Source of the DNA: an uncultured Lachnospiraceae bacterium
Lineage (GTDB): Bacteria; Bacillota; Clostridia; Lachnospirales; Lachnospiraceae
Reading direction: 5' to 3'
DNA: 64,000 nt
NCBI GenBank assembly: GCA_910586725.1
Contig: CAJUJL010000002.1
Span: 1-64,000 of the forward strand
Shown here: positions 1 through 9,334 of the stretch, one piece after another
Numbering within the stretch: position 1 is the stretch's first letter
Layout of the letters: every line of letters starts with the position of its first letter
The notes under the pieces: generated by a model
Database searches by the model: none
Seen by the model: the letters and a program-made list of their open reading frames with translations, nothing else
What the model was told of the DNA's origin: nothing
Program-made: the position numbers and the translations under genes

Positions 1-75
1 AACGGGATTTGAAAGCCGCAGAAAATAAGGGCTGGAGAATCCGAGAGGCTATACAAATAGATCGGAGGAATGAGT

Positions 76-3000
76 TTGAAAATAAAACGAATAGCATGGT
101 GTATGATTTTTGCCATATGCACGGTATCCCTGCCGCGGTCGGAATATGCAAAAATAAAAACCGGGGAAGAGGAAATAACGTGTATGGAGCAGGATGCGGA
201 GATTGTTGAAGTGTCGGATTTGGACGCATTGGCAGAAGCAGTTGCGGAACAGACAAAAGAAGACGGAAAGGAGGCATTAAAGAAAGAAAATCTATGGGTA
301 AATAAGCGTTTGCTGGTAAAAAGTGAAGAAGACTTTGATGTAATGGGCGCGGAAAGCATGATTCAGGGTTACGACAATTTGTATATATTAAATTATGCTT
401 CCGAACAGGAGACAAAAGCGGCGTACCAGTCATTAAAAAAGAAAAAAAATCTCCTTGTGGAAGCGGATGGAGTGTATGAAGCTGCTACCACGGAACAAGC
501 GGGAGAATCCAAAAAGAAAGGAGATTTGTCATTTGCCGTAGGCGATGCAGGAAAACCGTCTGACGGAACTAATGTTTTGGTGGCGGTCATTGATACCGGT
601 TATGATATAAACTGGTATGGACAGGAGAGAATTGCAGACGCCAGAGACTTGACGGATTCCGGCACGATACAGGATGAAAACGGGCATGGCACCGAAATGG
701 CAAACAATATTCTGCAAAATACGGAAAAAGAAGTTTGCGTTATGCCCATAAAAGCGGCAGACGACAACGGCAGAACATCTTCTTTAAAAATTTACATGGG
801 AATCCGATACGCCGTGGAACACCATGCAAATATTATTAATATCAGTATGTGCGCATACAAATCATCCGGTTCTCATGTGCTTCGGGAGGCGATCTGTGAG
901 GCAAGGAGAGCGGGGATTATGGTCGTAGTGTCCGCGGGAAACGCAAAGGGAAATGTTGTTGATTTTTCACCGTCGGATGTAGAGGAGGCTGTTGTAGTGA
1001 CTGCCGTTTCAGCGGATGAAGCGCTTGCGGATTATTCCAATTATGGGTTCGGCGTAGATTACTGTGCATATGGTTCGTCAGAAGTTCTGGGTTTAAACGG
1101 TAGGCGTGTAAAACAAAAAGGAACTTCTGTAGCGGCGTCAACAGTTTCGGCTGTGGCAGCGAGACAAAAGGCCATGCATAGAAATTGTTCTTATGAAGAA
1201 TGGATCGGGTTATTAGATGCGTGCGCGAAAGACCTGGGAGAGGCTGGCGAAGACGTTTATTATGGCAGGGGACTGCTTTTAACGGAACCCCAAAAGCCAA
1301 ATGATGATGAGGATCGGAAAGAAGAACTGCAAGAGGAGGAAAACGTCAGCCTTCTGAACTGTGATTGGAAAAATGCGGCGCCGGAAGAATTGAATGACTG
1401 TATTGGAAAAGCGTCTCATTTAGAGAGAAAAGTGTTTTTAGACAGATTAAACGAAGAGGAACGAAAGCTGCTTCTTGCAAAAGAAACGTTGTTTTCCGAA
1501 CGGGTGATTTATTCCGAAAATGTTTTTGATGAGAGCGGAAAAACGACAGAAACGTTCCGCATAGAGGGCGTTTTGTATGATATTGTCACAAATGGCGCAA
1601 TGTTTCAGGATTATGAAATACAGGCGCAGAAATACCATATTTTTGCTTATGGAAGCAACACAGGAGTCAGAAGCTGTATTAAGCTGGATACAGATGCAAA
1701 TGAAAACGATGCCATTATATATTGCTGGATGAAAGATCACAGCACGGATTATTATAACAGCGGGGCATACGGCATTACTTTTGTGAGCGGGAAATCCGCG
1801 TATGATTTCAGTCATTGTAAGCATGGAATTGAGAATTGCGATGTGACCGATTTTAGTAATCCGGTGGTGTGGAGGCTTAAAGTAAGAAATGTAACCGTCA
1901 GTAAACCGGAAGATGCGGTGATAAATTATAACTCGGATCTGTGGAATAAAAGCACATTTAAAGTTACCGGAGATACGTCATCCGGATGGAAAGCGCATTA
2001 TTGGTACGTCTATCAATACCAGGTAAAACCGGCGTCGGATGAAAAACGGAAGAAAGCATACGGAGACGGCAGCTATCACGGTGGATTTTGGGACTTAAAA
2101 GATGCATCCGGAAAAAAATGCGGAAATAAGACGATCACAACGACTGTGGATATTGGAAGCAGAGATTTGCATGCAGATGAAAACAGAAGCGGAATCACGT
2201 ATCGTCTGCCGCTTACGGTACATAAAAATACGGTCAGCCAGAATGTGGTCACAGACGCGGAAGCGACATGCCTGAATAAAGGTTATCGTCATACGGAAAC
2301 AACATATTCCTGCGCGGTCTGTGATAAGATATGGAATACGAGAGGCGTGCCACAGGAGACGCCGCAGCTTGCACACGCTTATTCCGCGAAAACTGCCGTG
2401 GATCATGGAATACCTAACGGCAGATATTGGGAAGAATGCGTAAGAAGCTGCGGAGGGACAGATGTGAATGGCGCATTCTGGCAGAGAAATATCAAATATT
2501 TGCAACCAATACGTTATTGGGAAATGAATACGCGCGGCGGCTATGATATGGTTTGCAGCGGAATAGAAAGAGAGCGCGATTATTACGAAGCTGGAGCTTT
2601 CGTTCCAGAGTGGAAAAGAATGCCTTCGGAAGAGTTTCTGATGGGATCGGTAAATACGTTCCGGGCGCCGGCGGAAGCAGCCTATCTGGATGTGTATATT
2701 CCGAGAAAACAGTATACGGTTCAATACGACGGAAACGGCGCGAAAAGCGGGTCTGTAAAATCTCAGAAGGCGTACTGCGGAGAGACGTTTGACTTACAGG
2801 AAAACGGTTTTTTGCGCGCAGGATATGAATTTGCGGGCTGGAGCGAAACGCCGGACGGCAGTGCAATCAATCCGAAATCTGTGAAAAATCTTACTCTGGT
2901 TCACAATCAGACGGTTACGCTGTATGCGAAATGGAAACCCGGAATATTTAAAATCAAGCTGGACAACCAGGGGGCCAATGCAGGAACGGGAACGAAAGTC

Positions 3001-4713
3001 GTATACGAGTGGTATGCAAAAGGGTATTATGAAGATTTTACCGCCAAAAAGATGTTTGAGCGCAATAAAATACAGGTTCCCCAGAAAGAAAGACCGGATG
3101 ATGCGCTTTTATGCGGATTTCGGAAACAGCAGTTTATGGGATATTATACGCAAAAAAACCGCAAGGGGCATCCGTTTACAGACCGGAGCGGATTATTGCT
3201 TGCGTTTATAAATGGAAAAGAGGCTTACAAATATTTCGATCAGGACAGCGTCGTTTATGCGGCATGGAAAGATATGCGCGCTGTGGAGTTTTCGCCAAAC
3301 CTCTCGGAAAAAGATCTGGAAATTCTGAAAAAAGGAGAAAACGGTGAAATAACAGAACAACCCGTCGTCTGCCCTTTTACCAGATGGAAGAAAAATGATG
3401 AAAGCATCACGATAGGATTTGCGGAACCGGTGATAAAAAACAAAAAATGGAAGAAGCTTTACCGTTTTTTGGGCTGGAGTTTAACGCCGGTAATTGGCAG
3501 CAGAGAAGACATTATTTTAGATAAACAAAATTGCGCATATACATTTACGAAAGATGAAGACGTGACGCTGTATGCACAGTGGGACACAAGTTTTATGGCG
3601 GCATACATTGGAAACGGGCAATCGGAAGGGATGGATTTTCTGGAGGAAGCCGCAAACCTGACGGACAGTTTTGGATTTGCAGAAAATACTTTTCATAAAA
3701 CCGAACAGGCGCCGACAATTGATACGGTTACCGGAAAAAAGAAACAGGAATCGGGAGAACCTTATACGGAAGAAGTTTTGTATCGTTTTCAGGGCTGGAG
3801 TATGGCGTTGGATCAGGACAGGCAGAAGACCCAGGATATTTATTCTGAAAAAGATGAAAGCCAGACAGGACATGATCTGATGCAAAAAGCAGTAGAACTT
3901 GCAGAAGAGGGAATGCCGGAGGGCGTTACCTTTGGAGCGCCTTCTTCGGAATATGGCAAATATCCGGCTTTGGAGGACGGACTGATTGTTCCCGGGGAGG
4001 ATATGAGCCTGGATGAAACGATGCCGTATATCAATTTCTATGCTGTATGGGATCGGTATCCCCAGATTTTGGCGGCGGATTTATATCTTCCTTTGTCGGA
4101 TGCAAGAGGCGGTATATTGACGGAAGAGTATCTTTTGAATCTTGCCGAAGCATCGGATTGGGAGCTGAAATCAGAAGATAATAAGAAAGGGATTATGAAA
4201 AAGGGCACGGATGAAAAATTTCAGACTTCTTTCCATATCCTGGATTATCAGGCATCAGATTTTACCGAAGCGGAAGGGGAAATGAGCCTGACAATTACAT
4301 ATTGCGCACAGGACAGCGCCCGAAATATCACAAAAAAGAGGGTGCGGGTCTATCTGGTCGATACGTCCGGACAGGAATGTGATCTTGGCAGCGTCAGATT
4401 TATTTCGGAGAAACATCTGGATACGCTTGCAAAAGACTCCATATGGAGATCGGGAGAGCATGCCAAAAAGCTTGCACAGACGCTGGGCAATAAAAAAATA
4501 AAAGAAGAGTATACGGAGGTTACGCCGTTACAAAAGGCGTTTGGCATCCGGCCGGTTGTAAAACCGGGAAGCGGCACATGGGAACATGTACAGGAAGTTT
4601 GGGAATTTACACATGAAGAAGCGCTTAATGTACAGAAATATATAGAAAAAACCGGAATCAGCAAAGATCCGTCCGGTTTTCTGGAAAAATTTAAGCATTG
4701 CAAAGTAATGTAA
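76..4713 (+). CDS. giant secreted subtilisin-like (S8) serine protease with InlB-type repeats
   Basis: Extracellular S8-family endopeptidase by domain content; substrate unknown. GGAGG at 64-68 lies one base before the ATG at 70 but seven bases before an in-frame TTG at 76, so I place the start at TTG 76. A short hydrophobic signal peptide follows. Counting from that start the catalytic residues are Asp173 (AVIDTGYD), His204 (NGHGTE), oxyanion Asn289 (VSAGN) and Ser351 (GTSVAAS), all intact. After the roughly 220-residue protease domain come about 1,100 residues of beta-rich, tyrosine-rich sequence. One clear InlB/Listeria-Bacteroides repeat (YDGNGA...GYEFAGWSETPDG...VTLYAKW) lies near residues 878-955, with degenerate relatives (YRFLGWS, YRFQGWS, VTLYAQW, NFYAVW) after it. 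No LPxTG anchor is seen at the C-terminus, so the mode of retention is unknown. The protease assignment is firm; the surface-adhesin role of the tail is inference. Confidence 0.88.
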   Translation: MKIKRIAWCMIFAICTVSLPRSEYAKIKTGEEEITCMEQDAEIVEVSDLDALAEAVAEQTKEDGKEALKKENLWVNKRLLVKSEEDFDVMGAESMIQGYDNLYILNYASEQETKAAYQSLKKKKNLLVEADGVYEAATTEQAGESKKKGDLSFAVGDAGKPSDGTNVLVAVIDTGYDINWYGQERIADARDLTDSGTIQDENGHGTEMANNILQNTEKEVCVMPIKAADDNGRTSSLKIYMGIRYAVEHHANIINISMCAYKSSGSHVLREAICEARRAGIMVVVSAGNAKGNVVDFSPSDVEEAVVVTAVSADEALADYSNYGFGVDYCAYGSSEVLGLNGRRVKQKGTSVAASTVSAVAARQKAMHRNCSYEEWIGLLDACAKDLGEAGEDVYYGRGLLLTEPQKPNDDEDRKEELQEEENVSLLNCDWKNAAPEELNDCIGKASHLERKVFLDRLNEEERKLLLAKETLFSERVIYSENVFDESGKTTETFRIEGVLYDIVTNGAMFQDYEIQAQKYHIFAYGSNTGVRSCIKLDTDANENDAIIYCWMKDHSTDYYNSGAYGITFVSGKSAYDFSHCKHGIENCDVTDFSNPVVWRLKVRNVTVSKPEDAVINYNSDLWNKSTFKVTGDTSSGWKAHYWYVYQYQVKPASDEKRKKAYGDGSYHGGFWDLKDASGKKCGNKTITTTVDIGSRDLHADENRSGITYRLPLTVHKNTVSQNVVTDAEATCLNKGYRHTETTYSCAVCDKIWNTRGVPQETPQLAHAYSAKTAVDHGIPNGRYWEECVRSCGGTDVNGAFWQRNIKYLQPIRYWEMNTRGGYDMVCSGIERERDYYEAGAFVPEWKRMPSEEFLMGSVNTFRAPAEAAYLDVYIPRKQYTVQYDGNGAKSGSVKSQKAYCGETFDLQENGFLRAGYEFAGWSETPDGSAINPKSVKNLTLVHNQTVTLYAKWKPGIFKIKLDNQGANAGTGTKVVYEWYAKGYYEDFTAKKMFERNKIQVPQKERPDDALLCGFRKQQFMGYYTQKNRKGHPFTDRSGLLLAFINGKEAYKYFDQDSVVYAAWKDMRAVEFSPNLSEKDLEILKKGENGEITEQPVVCPFTRWKKNDESITIGFAEPVIKNKKWKKLYRFLGWSLTPVIGSREDIILDKQNCAYTFTKDEDVTLYAQWDTSFMAAYIGNGQSEGMDFLEEAANLTDSFGFAENTFHKTEQAPTIDTVTGKKKQESGEPYTEEVLYRFQGWSMALDQDRQKTQDIYSEKDESQTGHDLMQKAVELAEEGMPEGVTFGAPSSEYGKYPALEDGLIVPGEDMSLDETMPYINFYAVWDRYPQILAADLYLPLSDARGGILTEEYLLNLAEASDWELKSEDNKKGIMKKGTDEKFQTSFHILDYQASDFTEAEGEMSLTITYCAQDSARNITKKRVRVYLVDTSGQECDLGSVRFISEKHLDTLAKDSIWRSGEHAKKLAQTLGNKKIKEEYTEVTPLQKAFGIRPVVKPGSGTWEHVQEVWEFTHEEALNVQKYIEKTGISKDPSGFLEKFKHCKVM

Positions 4714-4732
4714 TGTGAGCATGCTATTGTAA

Positions 4733-4815
4733 AAGACGGCTGACATACAATATATGGATAGAACTGCGTGGTTCAAATGCCATATATTGTATATGCCGGC
4801 CGTTTCGTGACGGCT
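4733..4815 (-). terminator. terminator with large conserved loop, copy A
   Basis: Read on the minus strand this follows the stop of the CNNM-type gene. An outer ACGGC/GCCGT stem and a 13-bp stem (ATACAATATATGG pairing with CCATATATTGTAT) enclose a loop with an inner GAAC/GTTC hairpin. A short T-run (CTTTTA) follows. A GCCGT just upstream (near 4811-4815) could pair with the same ACGGC, giving an alternative fold. The loop core is recognisably the same as that of the terminator at 35030-35134. It may also halt transcription of the converging protease gene, although no T-run follows on the plus strand. Confidence 0.65.
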
Positions 4816-4817
4816 CC

Positions 4818-6083
4818 CTAAGAATCTTTTGGAGCCGGGAGTTTCATGTATATTTTTTCGATGCGGTTTTTGTCCATTTTAGCAACTTTAAGCAGTATAT
4901 CCTCATCCGTGATAATGATTTCATTTTTTTCCGGGAGGTGGTCTAAAAGACCGATCAGATAGCCTCCGATCGTATCATAATCTTCGGAGCGGAACGGCAA
5001 ATCGAGTTCGTCGCATAAATCCTCCAGATTCATGGAGCCTTGAATGAGATATTCCCGTTCGCCTGTCTGGGTCAGCGGATCTTCTTCATCTGCGTCATAT
5101 TCATCCCGGATTTCACCTACAATCTCTTCCAGAAGATCTTCAAGGGTAATCATTCCGGCAGTCGCGCCGTACTCATCCAGTACAATCGCAATATTGATGG
5201 AGTTTTTCTGCATTTCCAGAAAGAGTTCCGAGGTGTTTTTCTGTTCATAAGTAAAATACGGTTCACGGATCAGGTCGCTGACATGAAAATTCTGTTTTTC
5301 TTCGCACAACAGCAAATCTTTCATATTGATAATGCCGATAACGTTGTCGGTATTATCTTCATAGATCGGCAGTCTTGTAAATTTATCTTTTTTGAATATT
5401 TGAATTAATTCATCGTAAGTGCTGTCCGATTTTGCGAAAGTCATGTCAATTCTTGGAATCATGATTTCTTTGGCCGATGAATCGCCAAAATCAAACATGT
5501 TATTGATCATTTTATGTTCGGAATTTTCCAGTACGCCGGTTTCATGGCCGACGTTTACAATAGTTTTAAACTCCTCTTCGGTCATCGTCGTTTTCCCTGC
5601 GTTGGGATTGATGTGCAAAAGCCTTAAAAATCCCATGGAGAGCCAATTGACAATGAAAATTACCGGGGTTAAAAGGTACATGAATCCGTAAATAACAGAT
5701 GAATAGGTAAGCGCAATCTTTTCGGCATGAATAGTGGCGACTGTTTTTGGTGAAATCTCTCCAAAAATTAAAATGAGAATCGTCAGTATTCCGGTTGCGA
5801 TTCCCGCGCCTACGCTTCCGAAAAGTTTGGTGGCGAGCGTGGTGGCGATGGATGATGCGGACAGATTGACGACATTGTTGCCAATTAAAATGGCTGAGAG
5901 CATCTTGTGCATATCGTCTGTAATTGCAAGTACCCGGGCTGCCTTTTTACTGCCGTTTTCGGCCAAAGTGCGCATACGGATACGGCTGGCAGTGGTAAAA
6001 GCTGTTTCCGCGGAAGAAAAAAACGAGGATAACAGCAGTAGAACGATTAAAATTATTAGCTGCGTTATTGAATTTGAATCCAA
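4818..6083 (-). CDS. CNNM/CorC (HlyC)-family membrane protein with CBS pair
   Basis: Member of the DUF21-CBS-CorC_HlyC family, associated with Mg2+/Co2+ efflux or transport, often annotated hemolysin C or UPF0053. The 421 residues are read as an N-terminal DUF21 membrane domain with about four helices (residues 1-190), two CBS nucleotide-binding domains (about 205-335; motifs IMIPRIDMTF and LPIYEDN) and a C-terminal CorC_HlyC domain (about 345-420; GGYLIGLLDHLPE). The frame stays open upstream to 6140, but an excellent AAGGAGG at 6091-6097 sits 7 bases before a TTG codon at 6083, so I start there. It is monocistronic, converges on the protease gene and ends at a structured terminator. Transported ion not determinable from sequence. 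Confidence 0.88.
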   Translation of the reverse strand: MDSNSITQLIILIVLLLLSSFFSSAETAFTTASRIRMRTLAENGSKKAARVLAITDDMHKMLSAILIGNNVVNLSASSIATTLATKLFGSVGAGIATGILTILILIFGEISPKTVATIHAEKIALTYSSVIYGFMYLLTPVIFIVNWLSMGFLRLLHINPNAGKTTMTEEEFKTIVNVGHETGVLENSEHKMINNMFDFGDSSAKEIMIPRIDMTFAKSDSTYDELIQIFKKDKFTRLPIYEDNTDNVIGIINMKDLLLCEEKQNFHVSDLIREPYFTYEQKNTSELFLEMQKNSINIAIVLDEYGATAGMITLEDLLEEIVGEIRDEYDADEEDPLTQTGEREYLIQGSMNLEDLCDELDLPFRSEDYDTIGGYLIGLLDHLPEKNEIIITDEDILLKVAKMDKNRIEKIYMKLPAPKDS

Positions 6084-6209
6084 AAGTATTACCTCCTTAG
6101 GATAAATTTTACAGATTTCAGTCGCGCCGTCAATATGCAATATTAAATTTTTATATTTTTTTAACGAAAAAACAGGAAAATACAGGGAGAGATCCTCTGT
6201 AAAATATTA

Positions 6210-6238
6210 TTTCCATAATGAGCGCGCTGTGGTATAAT
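6210..6238 (+). promoter_or_regulatory. promoter of glycogen phosphorylase gene
   Basis: TTTCCA at 6210-6215, 17-base spacer, then TATAAT at 6233-6238 preceded by TGG (extended -10). A second TATAAT lies at 6252-6257 with no good -35 box. The phosphorylase gene starts at 6283. Confidence 0.6.
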
Positions 6239-6282
6239 ATTACAGATATAGTATAATTTACATAAAATAATGGAGGTAAAAC

Positions 6283-8535
6283 ATGAATTTAGAAAGCATT
6301 ATTAAAGAAAGATTCGACAAGTCAGTGGGGGACTGCACCAACGAGGAATTGTACTATGCACTGCTGGAAATGACCAAGGAGATGGCAAAGGAAAAAGTGA
6401 GCGGTAAGGGAAAGAAAAAGTTATACTACATTTCCGCAGAATTTTTAATCGGCAAATTACTATCCAATAATTTAATTAATCTGGGTATTTATGATGACGT
6501 AAAAGAACTGCTTGAGAAAAACGGTAAAGACTTAAATGAAATTGAAACCATAGAGCCGGAACCTTCTTTGGGAAACGGCGGCTTGGGAAGGCTGGCAGCA
6601 TGCTTTTTAGATTCGATTGCAACGCTTGGCTTACATGGCGACGGCATTGGACTGAATTATCATTATGGATTATTCCGGCAGATTTTTGAAAATAACTTAC
6701 AAAAAGAAACGCCAAATCCATGGATCGAAAAAGAAAGCTGGCTGACAAAAACGGACAAGGTTTATGAGGTTCCATTCGGCGGGTTTTCTTTAAAGTCCAG
6801 AATGTATGATATAGATGTAACGGGATATGACAGCCGCACGACCAAACTGCATTTGTTTGATGTGGAGACGGTGGATGAGAGTATTGTCAGCGGCGGCATA
6901 GATTTCGACAAAGAGGATATTGCAAAGAATCTGACGTTGTTTTTGTATCCGGATGACAGCGATGAGAATGGGCAGCTGCTTCGGATTTATCAGCAGTATT
7001 TTATGGTAAGCAGCGGTGCAAGGCTGATTTTGGACGAGGCGGAAGAGAGAGGCTGCAATCTGCATGATCTTGCGGATTATGCCACGATTCAGATTAACGA
7101 TACGCATCCGACCATGGTGATTCCGGAACTCATCCGTCTGCTTTTGGAGCGTGGAATCCTGATGGATGAGGCAATTGCGATTGTGTCTAAGACATGTGCT
7201 TACACGAATCATACGATTTTAGCCGAGGCGCTGGAAAAATGGCCGGTTCGTTATCTGGAAAAGGTTGTTCCGCAGCTTATGCCGATTATTTATGAATTGA
7301 ATAACCGGGTGAAGAAGAAATATACGGATCAGACGGTATTTATTATCGACGAAAGCAGCAGAGTTCACATGGCTCATATTGATATTCATTACGGATACAG
7401 CGTAAATGGCGTGGCGTATTTGCATACGGAGATTTTAAAGAATTCCGAATTGAATAATTTCTATCGGATTTATCCGGAGAAATTCAACAACAAGACAAAC
7501 GGAATTACATTTCGCCGGTGGCTGCTGCACTGCAACCGCAAACTGGCGGATTTGGTGGAAGAATTAATTGGCGAAGGCTTTAAAAAAGACGCGATGGAAT
7601 TGGAAAAATTAGCGGCTTTTGCAGAAGATGCTGCCGTATTGGAGCGTCTAGTGAATGTAAAATGGGATTGTAAGTTAAGATTGAAAAACTATCTGAAACA
7701 GACGCAGGGAATTGAATTAAATGAAAATTCGATTTTTGATATTCAGATCAAACGTCTGCATGAGTACAAGAGACAGCAGATGAACGCGCTTTATATTATT
7801 CATAAATATTTTGAAATCAAAGAGGGAAAGAAGCCGACGACGCCAATTACCGTTATTTTCGGGGCAAAGGCGGCTCCGGCGTATATTATTGCGAAAGATA
7901 TTATTCATTTGATTCTCTGTTTGCAGCAGCTGATAGACAATGATCCGGATGTATCGCCATATTTAAAAGTAGTGATGGTGGAAAATTATAATGTGACGCT
8001 GGCTGAAAAACTGATTCCCGCAGCCGATATTCATGAGCAGATTTCCCTGGCGTCCAAAGAAGCGAGCGGCACAAGCAATATGAAATTTATGCTAAACGGC
8101 GCGGTTGCGCTTGGCACAATGGATGGCGCAAACGTAGAAATAGCGGAGCTGGTTGGAGAGGATAATATATACATATTCGGAGAATCCAGCGACGCCGTAA
8201 TTGAACATTATGAAAAAGCGGATTATGTATCCAAAGATTACTATGAAAAAGACAAGGATATTCAGCGGGCCGTTGATTTTATTGTCAGCGATGAGATGCT
8301 TAAGATCGGCCGGGAAGAAAATTTGACGCGCCTTTACAATGAATTGCTGAAAAAAGACTGGTTTATGACGCTGCTTGATTTTAAATCTTATGCAGAAGAG
8401 AAGGAAAAAGCGTTGAAGGAGTACGAAGACCGCGGCAAATGGGCGAAGAAGATGCTGATCAATATCAGCAAAGCGGGATTTTTCTCTTCGGATCGTACGA
8501 TTGCGCAGTACAACGATGAGGTGTGGAAGCTTTAA
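6283..8535 (+). CDS. glgP: glycogen/maltodextrin phosphorylase
   Basis: GT35-family phosphorylase that releases glucose 1-phosphate from the non-reducing ends of alpha-1,4-glucans; cytosolic and PLP-dependent. The PLP lysine is Lys601 in the conserved block [12 protein letters not shown] followed by GTMDGANVE. The N-terminal signature [19 protein letters not shown] and the block [12 protein letters not shown] are also present. At 750 residues it is shorter than E. coli GlgP/MalP (around 800-815). GGAGGT lies 6 bases before the ATG. It has its own promoter. The GH13 enzyme at 32.2 kb is not linked to it but probably works on the same class of substrate. Choice between glycogen and maltodextrin as main substrate is open. 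Confidence 0.95.
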   Translation: MNLESIIKERFDKSVGDCTNEELYYALLEMTKEMAKEKVSGKGKKKLYYISAEFLIGKLLSNNLINLGIYDDVKELLEKNGKDLNEIETIEPEPSLGNGGLGRLAACFLDSIATLGLHGDGIGLNYHYGLFRQIFENNLQKETPNPWIEKESWLTKTDKVYEVPFGGFSLKSRMYDIDVTGYDSRTTKLHLFDVETVDESIVSGGIDFDKEDIAKNLTLFLYPDDSDENGQLLRIYQQYFMVSSGARLILDEAEERGCNLHDLADYATIQINDTHPTMVIPELIRLLLERGILMDEAIAIVSKTCAYTNHTILAEALEKWPVRYLEKVVPQLMPIIYELNNRVKKKYTDQTVFIIDESSRVHMAHIDIHYGYSVNGVAYLHTEILKNSELNNFYRIYPEKFNNKTNGITFRRWLLHCNRKLADLVEELIGEGFKKDAMELEKLAAFAEDAAVLERLVNVKWDCKLRLKNYLKQTQGIELNENSIFDIQIKRLHEYKRQQMNALYIIHKYFEIKEGKKPTTPITVIFGAKAAPAYIIAKDIIHLILCLQQLIDNDPDVSPYLKVVMVENYNVTLAEKLIPAADIHEQISLASKEASGTSNMKFMLNGAVALGTMDGANVEIAELVGEDNIYIFGESSDAVIEHYEKADYVSKDYYEKDKDIQRAVDFIVSDEMLKIGREENLTRLYNELLKKDWFMTLLDFKSYAEEKEKALKEYEDRGKWAKKMLINISKAGFFSSDRTIAQYNDEVWKL

Positions 8536-8550
8536 TCCTGACATTTTTTA

Positions 8551-8579
8551 TTGAAATACAGATATGTTTTTGTTATACT
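8551..8579 (+). promoter_or_regulatory. promoter of WecG-like/YitT pair
   Basis: TTGAAA at 8551-8556, 17-base spacer, TATACT at 8574-8579. It lies in the gap after glgP, 48 bases before the next start codon. No clear terminator hairpin for glgP is seen in this gap. Confidence 0.65.
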
Positions 8580-8627
8580 GCATACATATATTTGAAAAAA
8601 ATGTAAAAACTAACTTAAATCAGGGAT

Positions 8628-9332
8628 ATGATGGAGATGGTGGATAATAAAAAAATAGATATATTAGGCATATGTGTAGATAATTATACAGTCAGAGAAT
8701 CGCTGCTGCAGTTAGATTCCTATCTGGGCAGTACCGTATTAAATATCATAGAAACTGTGACGCTGGAACAGCTTGTTTCATCGGAGGAGTTTCCGGCAAT
8801 CAAAGAATGCTTAAAACAGGCGGATCTTTGCGTTGTCGGCGAATGTGAGATTTTATCGGTAACAAATCATGCAACGGAGCAGAGAATGCGGGAGGTGCGT
8901 GAACAGGATTTTCTGCATGAATTGCTGAAACGTATGGTACGCAGCCAAAAACGTGTATTTCTGATTGCAATGACAAATGCGCAGATCGGGCAAATGCAGG
9001 AATGCTTTTGCGGACTGGTTTCTGCGTTTGAGGCAGTGGGAAGTTTTTCGGTGGAAGAATGCGCGGAGGATATGGATACGCTTGTGAATGAGATCAACGG
9101 GGCTACGCCGGATATTGTGATTTCTGCATTGGATTCGCCCGTTGAAGAAGAGTTTATTTTGTCTCACAAAGATAAGATTGGGACAAGCGTATGGTATGGA
9201 ATCAGAGATTTATATTGCCAGAGCCGTGGGAAAATGCAGGTGGGAAAGGCGATAAAGAGGCTGGCATTAAAGGGGAAATTGCATCATTTTGTATCCAAAT
9301 ATGAACAAAACAAACTCGAGGACAGGAAATAG
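8628..9332 (+). CDS. degenerate WecG/TagA/CpsF-like glycosyltransferase-fold protein
   Basis: The 234 residues follow the layout of the WecB/TagA/CpsF glycosyltransferase family, whose active members transfer N-acetylmannosamine-type sugars onto undecaprenyl-linked acceptors. Visible correspondences are the N-terminal ILGICVDNYT strand, the central KRVFLIAMT strand, TPDIVISALDSPVEEE where active members carry GxGxPxQE, and a C-terminal basic helix (IKRLALKGKLHHF). The usual Asp-Gly motif after the ADL strand reads VGECE here, and the PxQE glutamine is replaced. Catalytic activity is therefore doubtful. The start is one of three ATGs within 12 bases; AGGG about 4 bases upstream favours the first. 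It is followed 2 bases later by a YitT-family gene. Confidence 0.6.
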   Translation: MMEMVDNKKIDILGICVDNYTVRESLLQLDSYLGSTVLNIIETVTLEQLVSSEEFPAIKECLKQADLCVVGECEILSVTNHATEQRMREVREQDFLHELLKRMVRSQKRVFLIAMTNAQIGQMQECFCGLVSAFEAVGSFSVEECAEDMDTLVNEINGATPDIVISALDSPVEEEFILSHKDKIGTSVWYGIRDLYCQSRGKMQVGKAIKRLALKGKLHHFVSKYEQNKLEDRK

Positions 9333-9334
9333 AT

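Noticed and set aside
2..28. Possible tail of an upstream gene (eight codons ending in TAA at 26-28)
   Set aside because: Too short to recognise; any random frame can supply this. Sequence before the window is needed.
9..209. 66-codon plus-strand frame overlapping the subtilisin start
   Set aside because: Overlaps the signal-peptide region of a well-supported gene in another frame, has no ribosome site and no recognisable protein features.
2095..2724. 209-codon minus-strand frame inside the subtilisin gene
   Set aside because: Antisense shadow of a real gene; composition rich in Arg/Ser/Ile/Cys typical of shadows and no upstream ribosome site.
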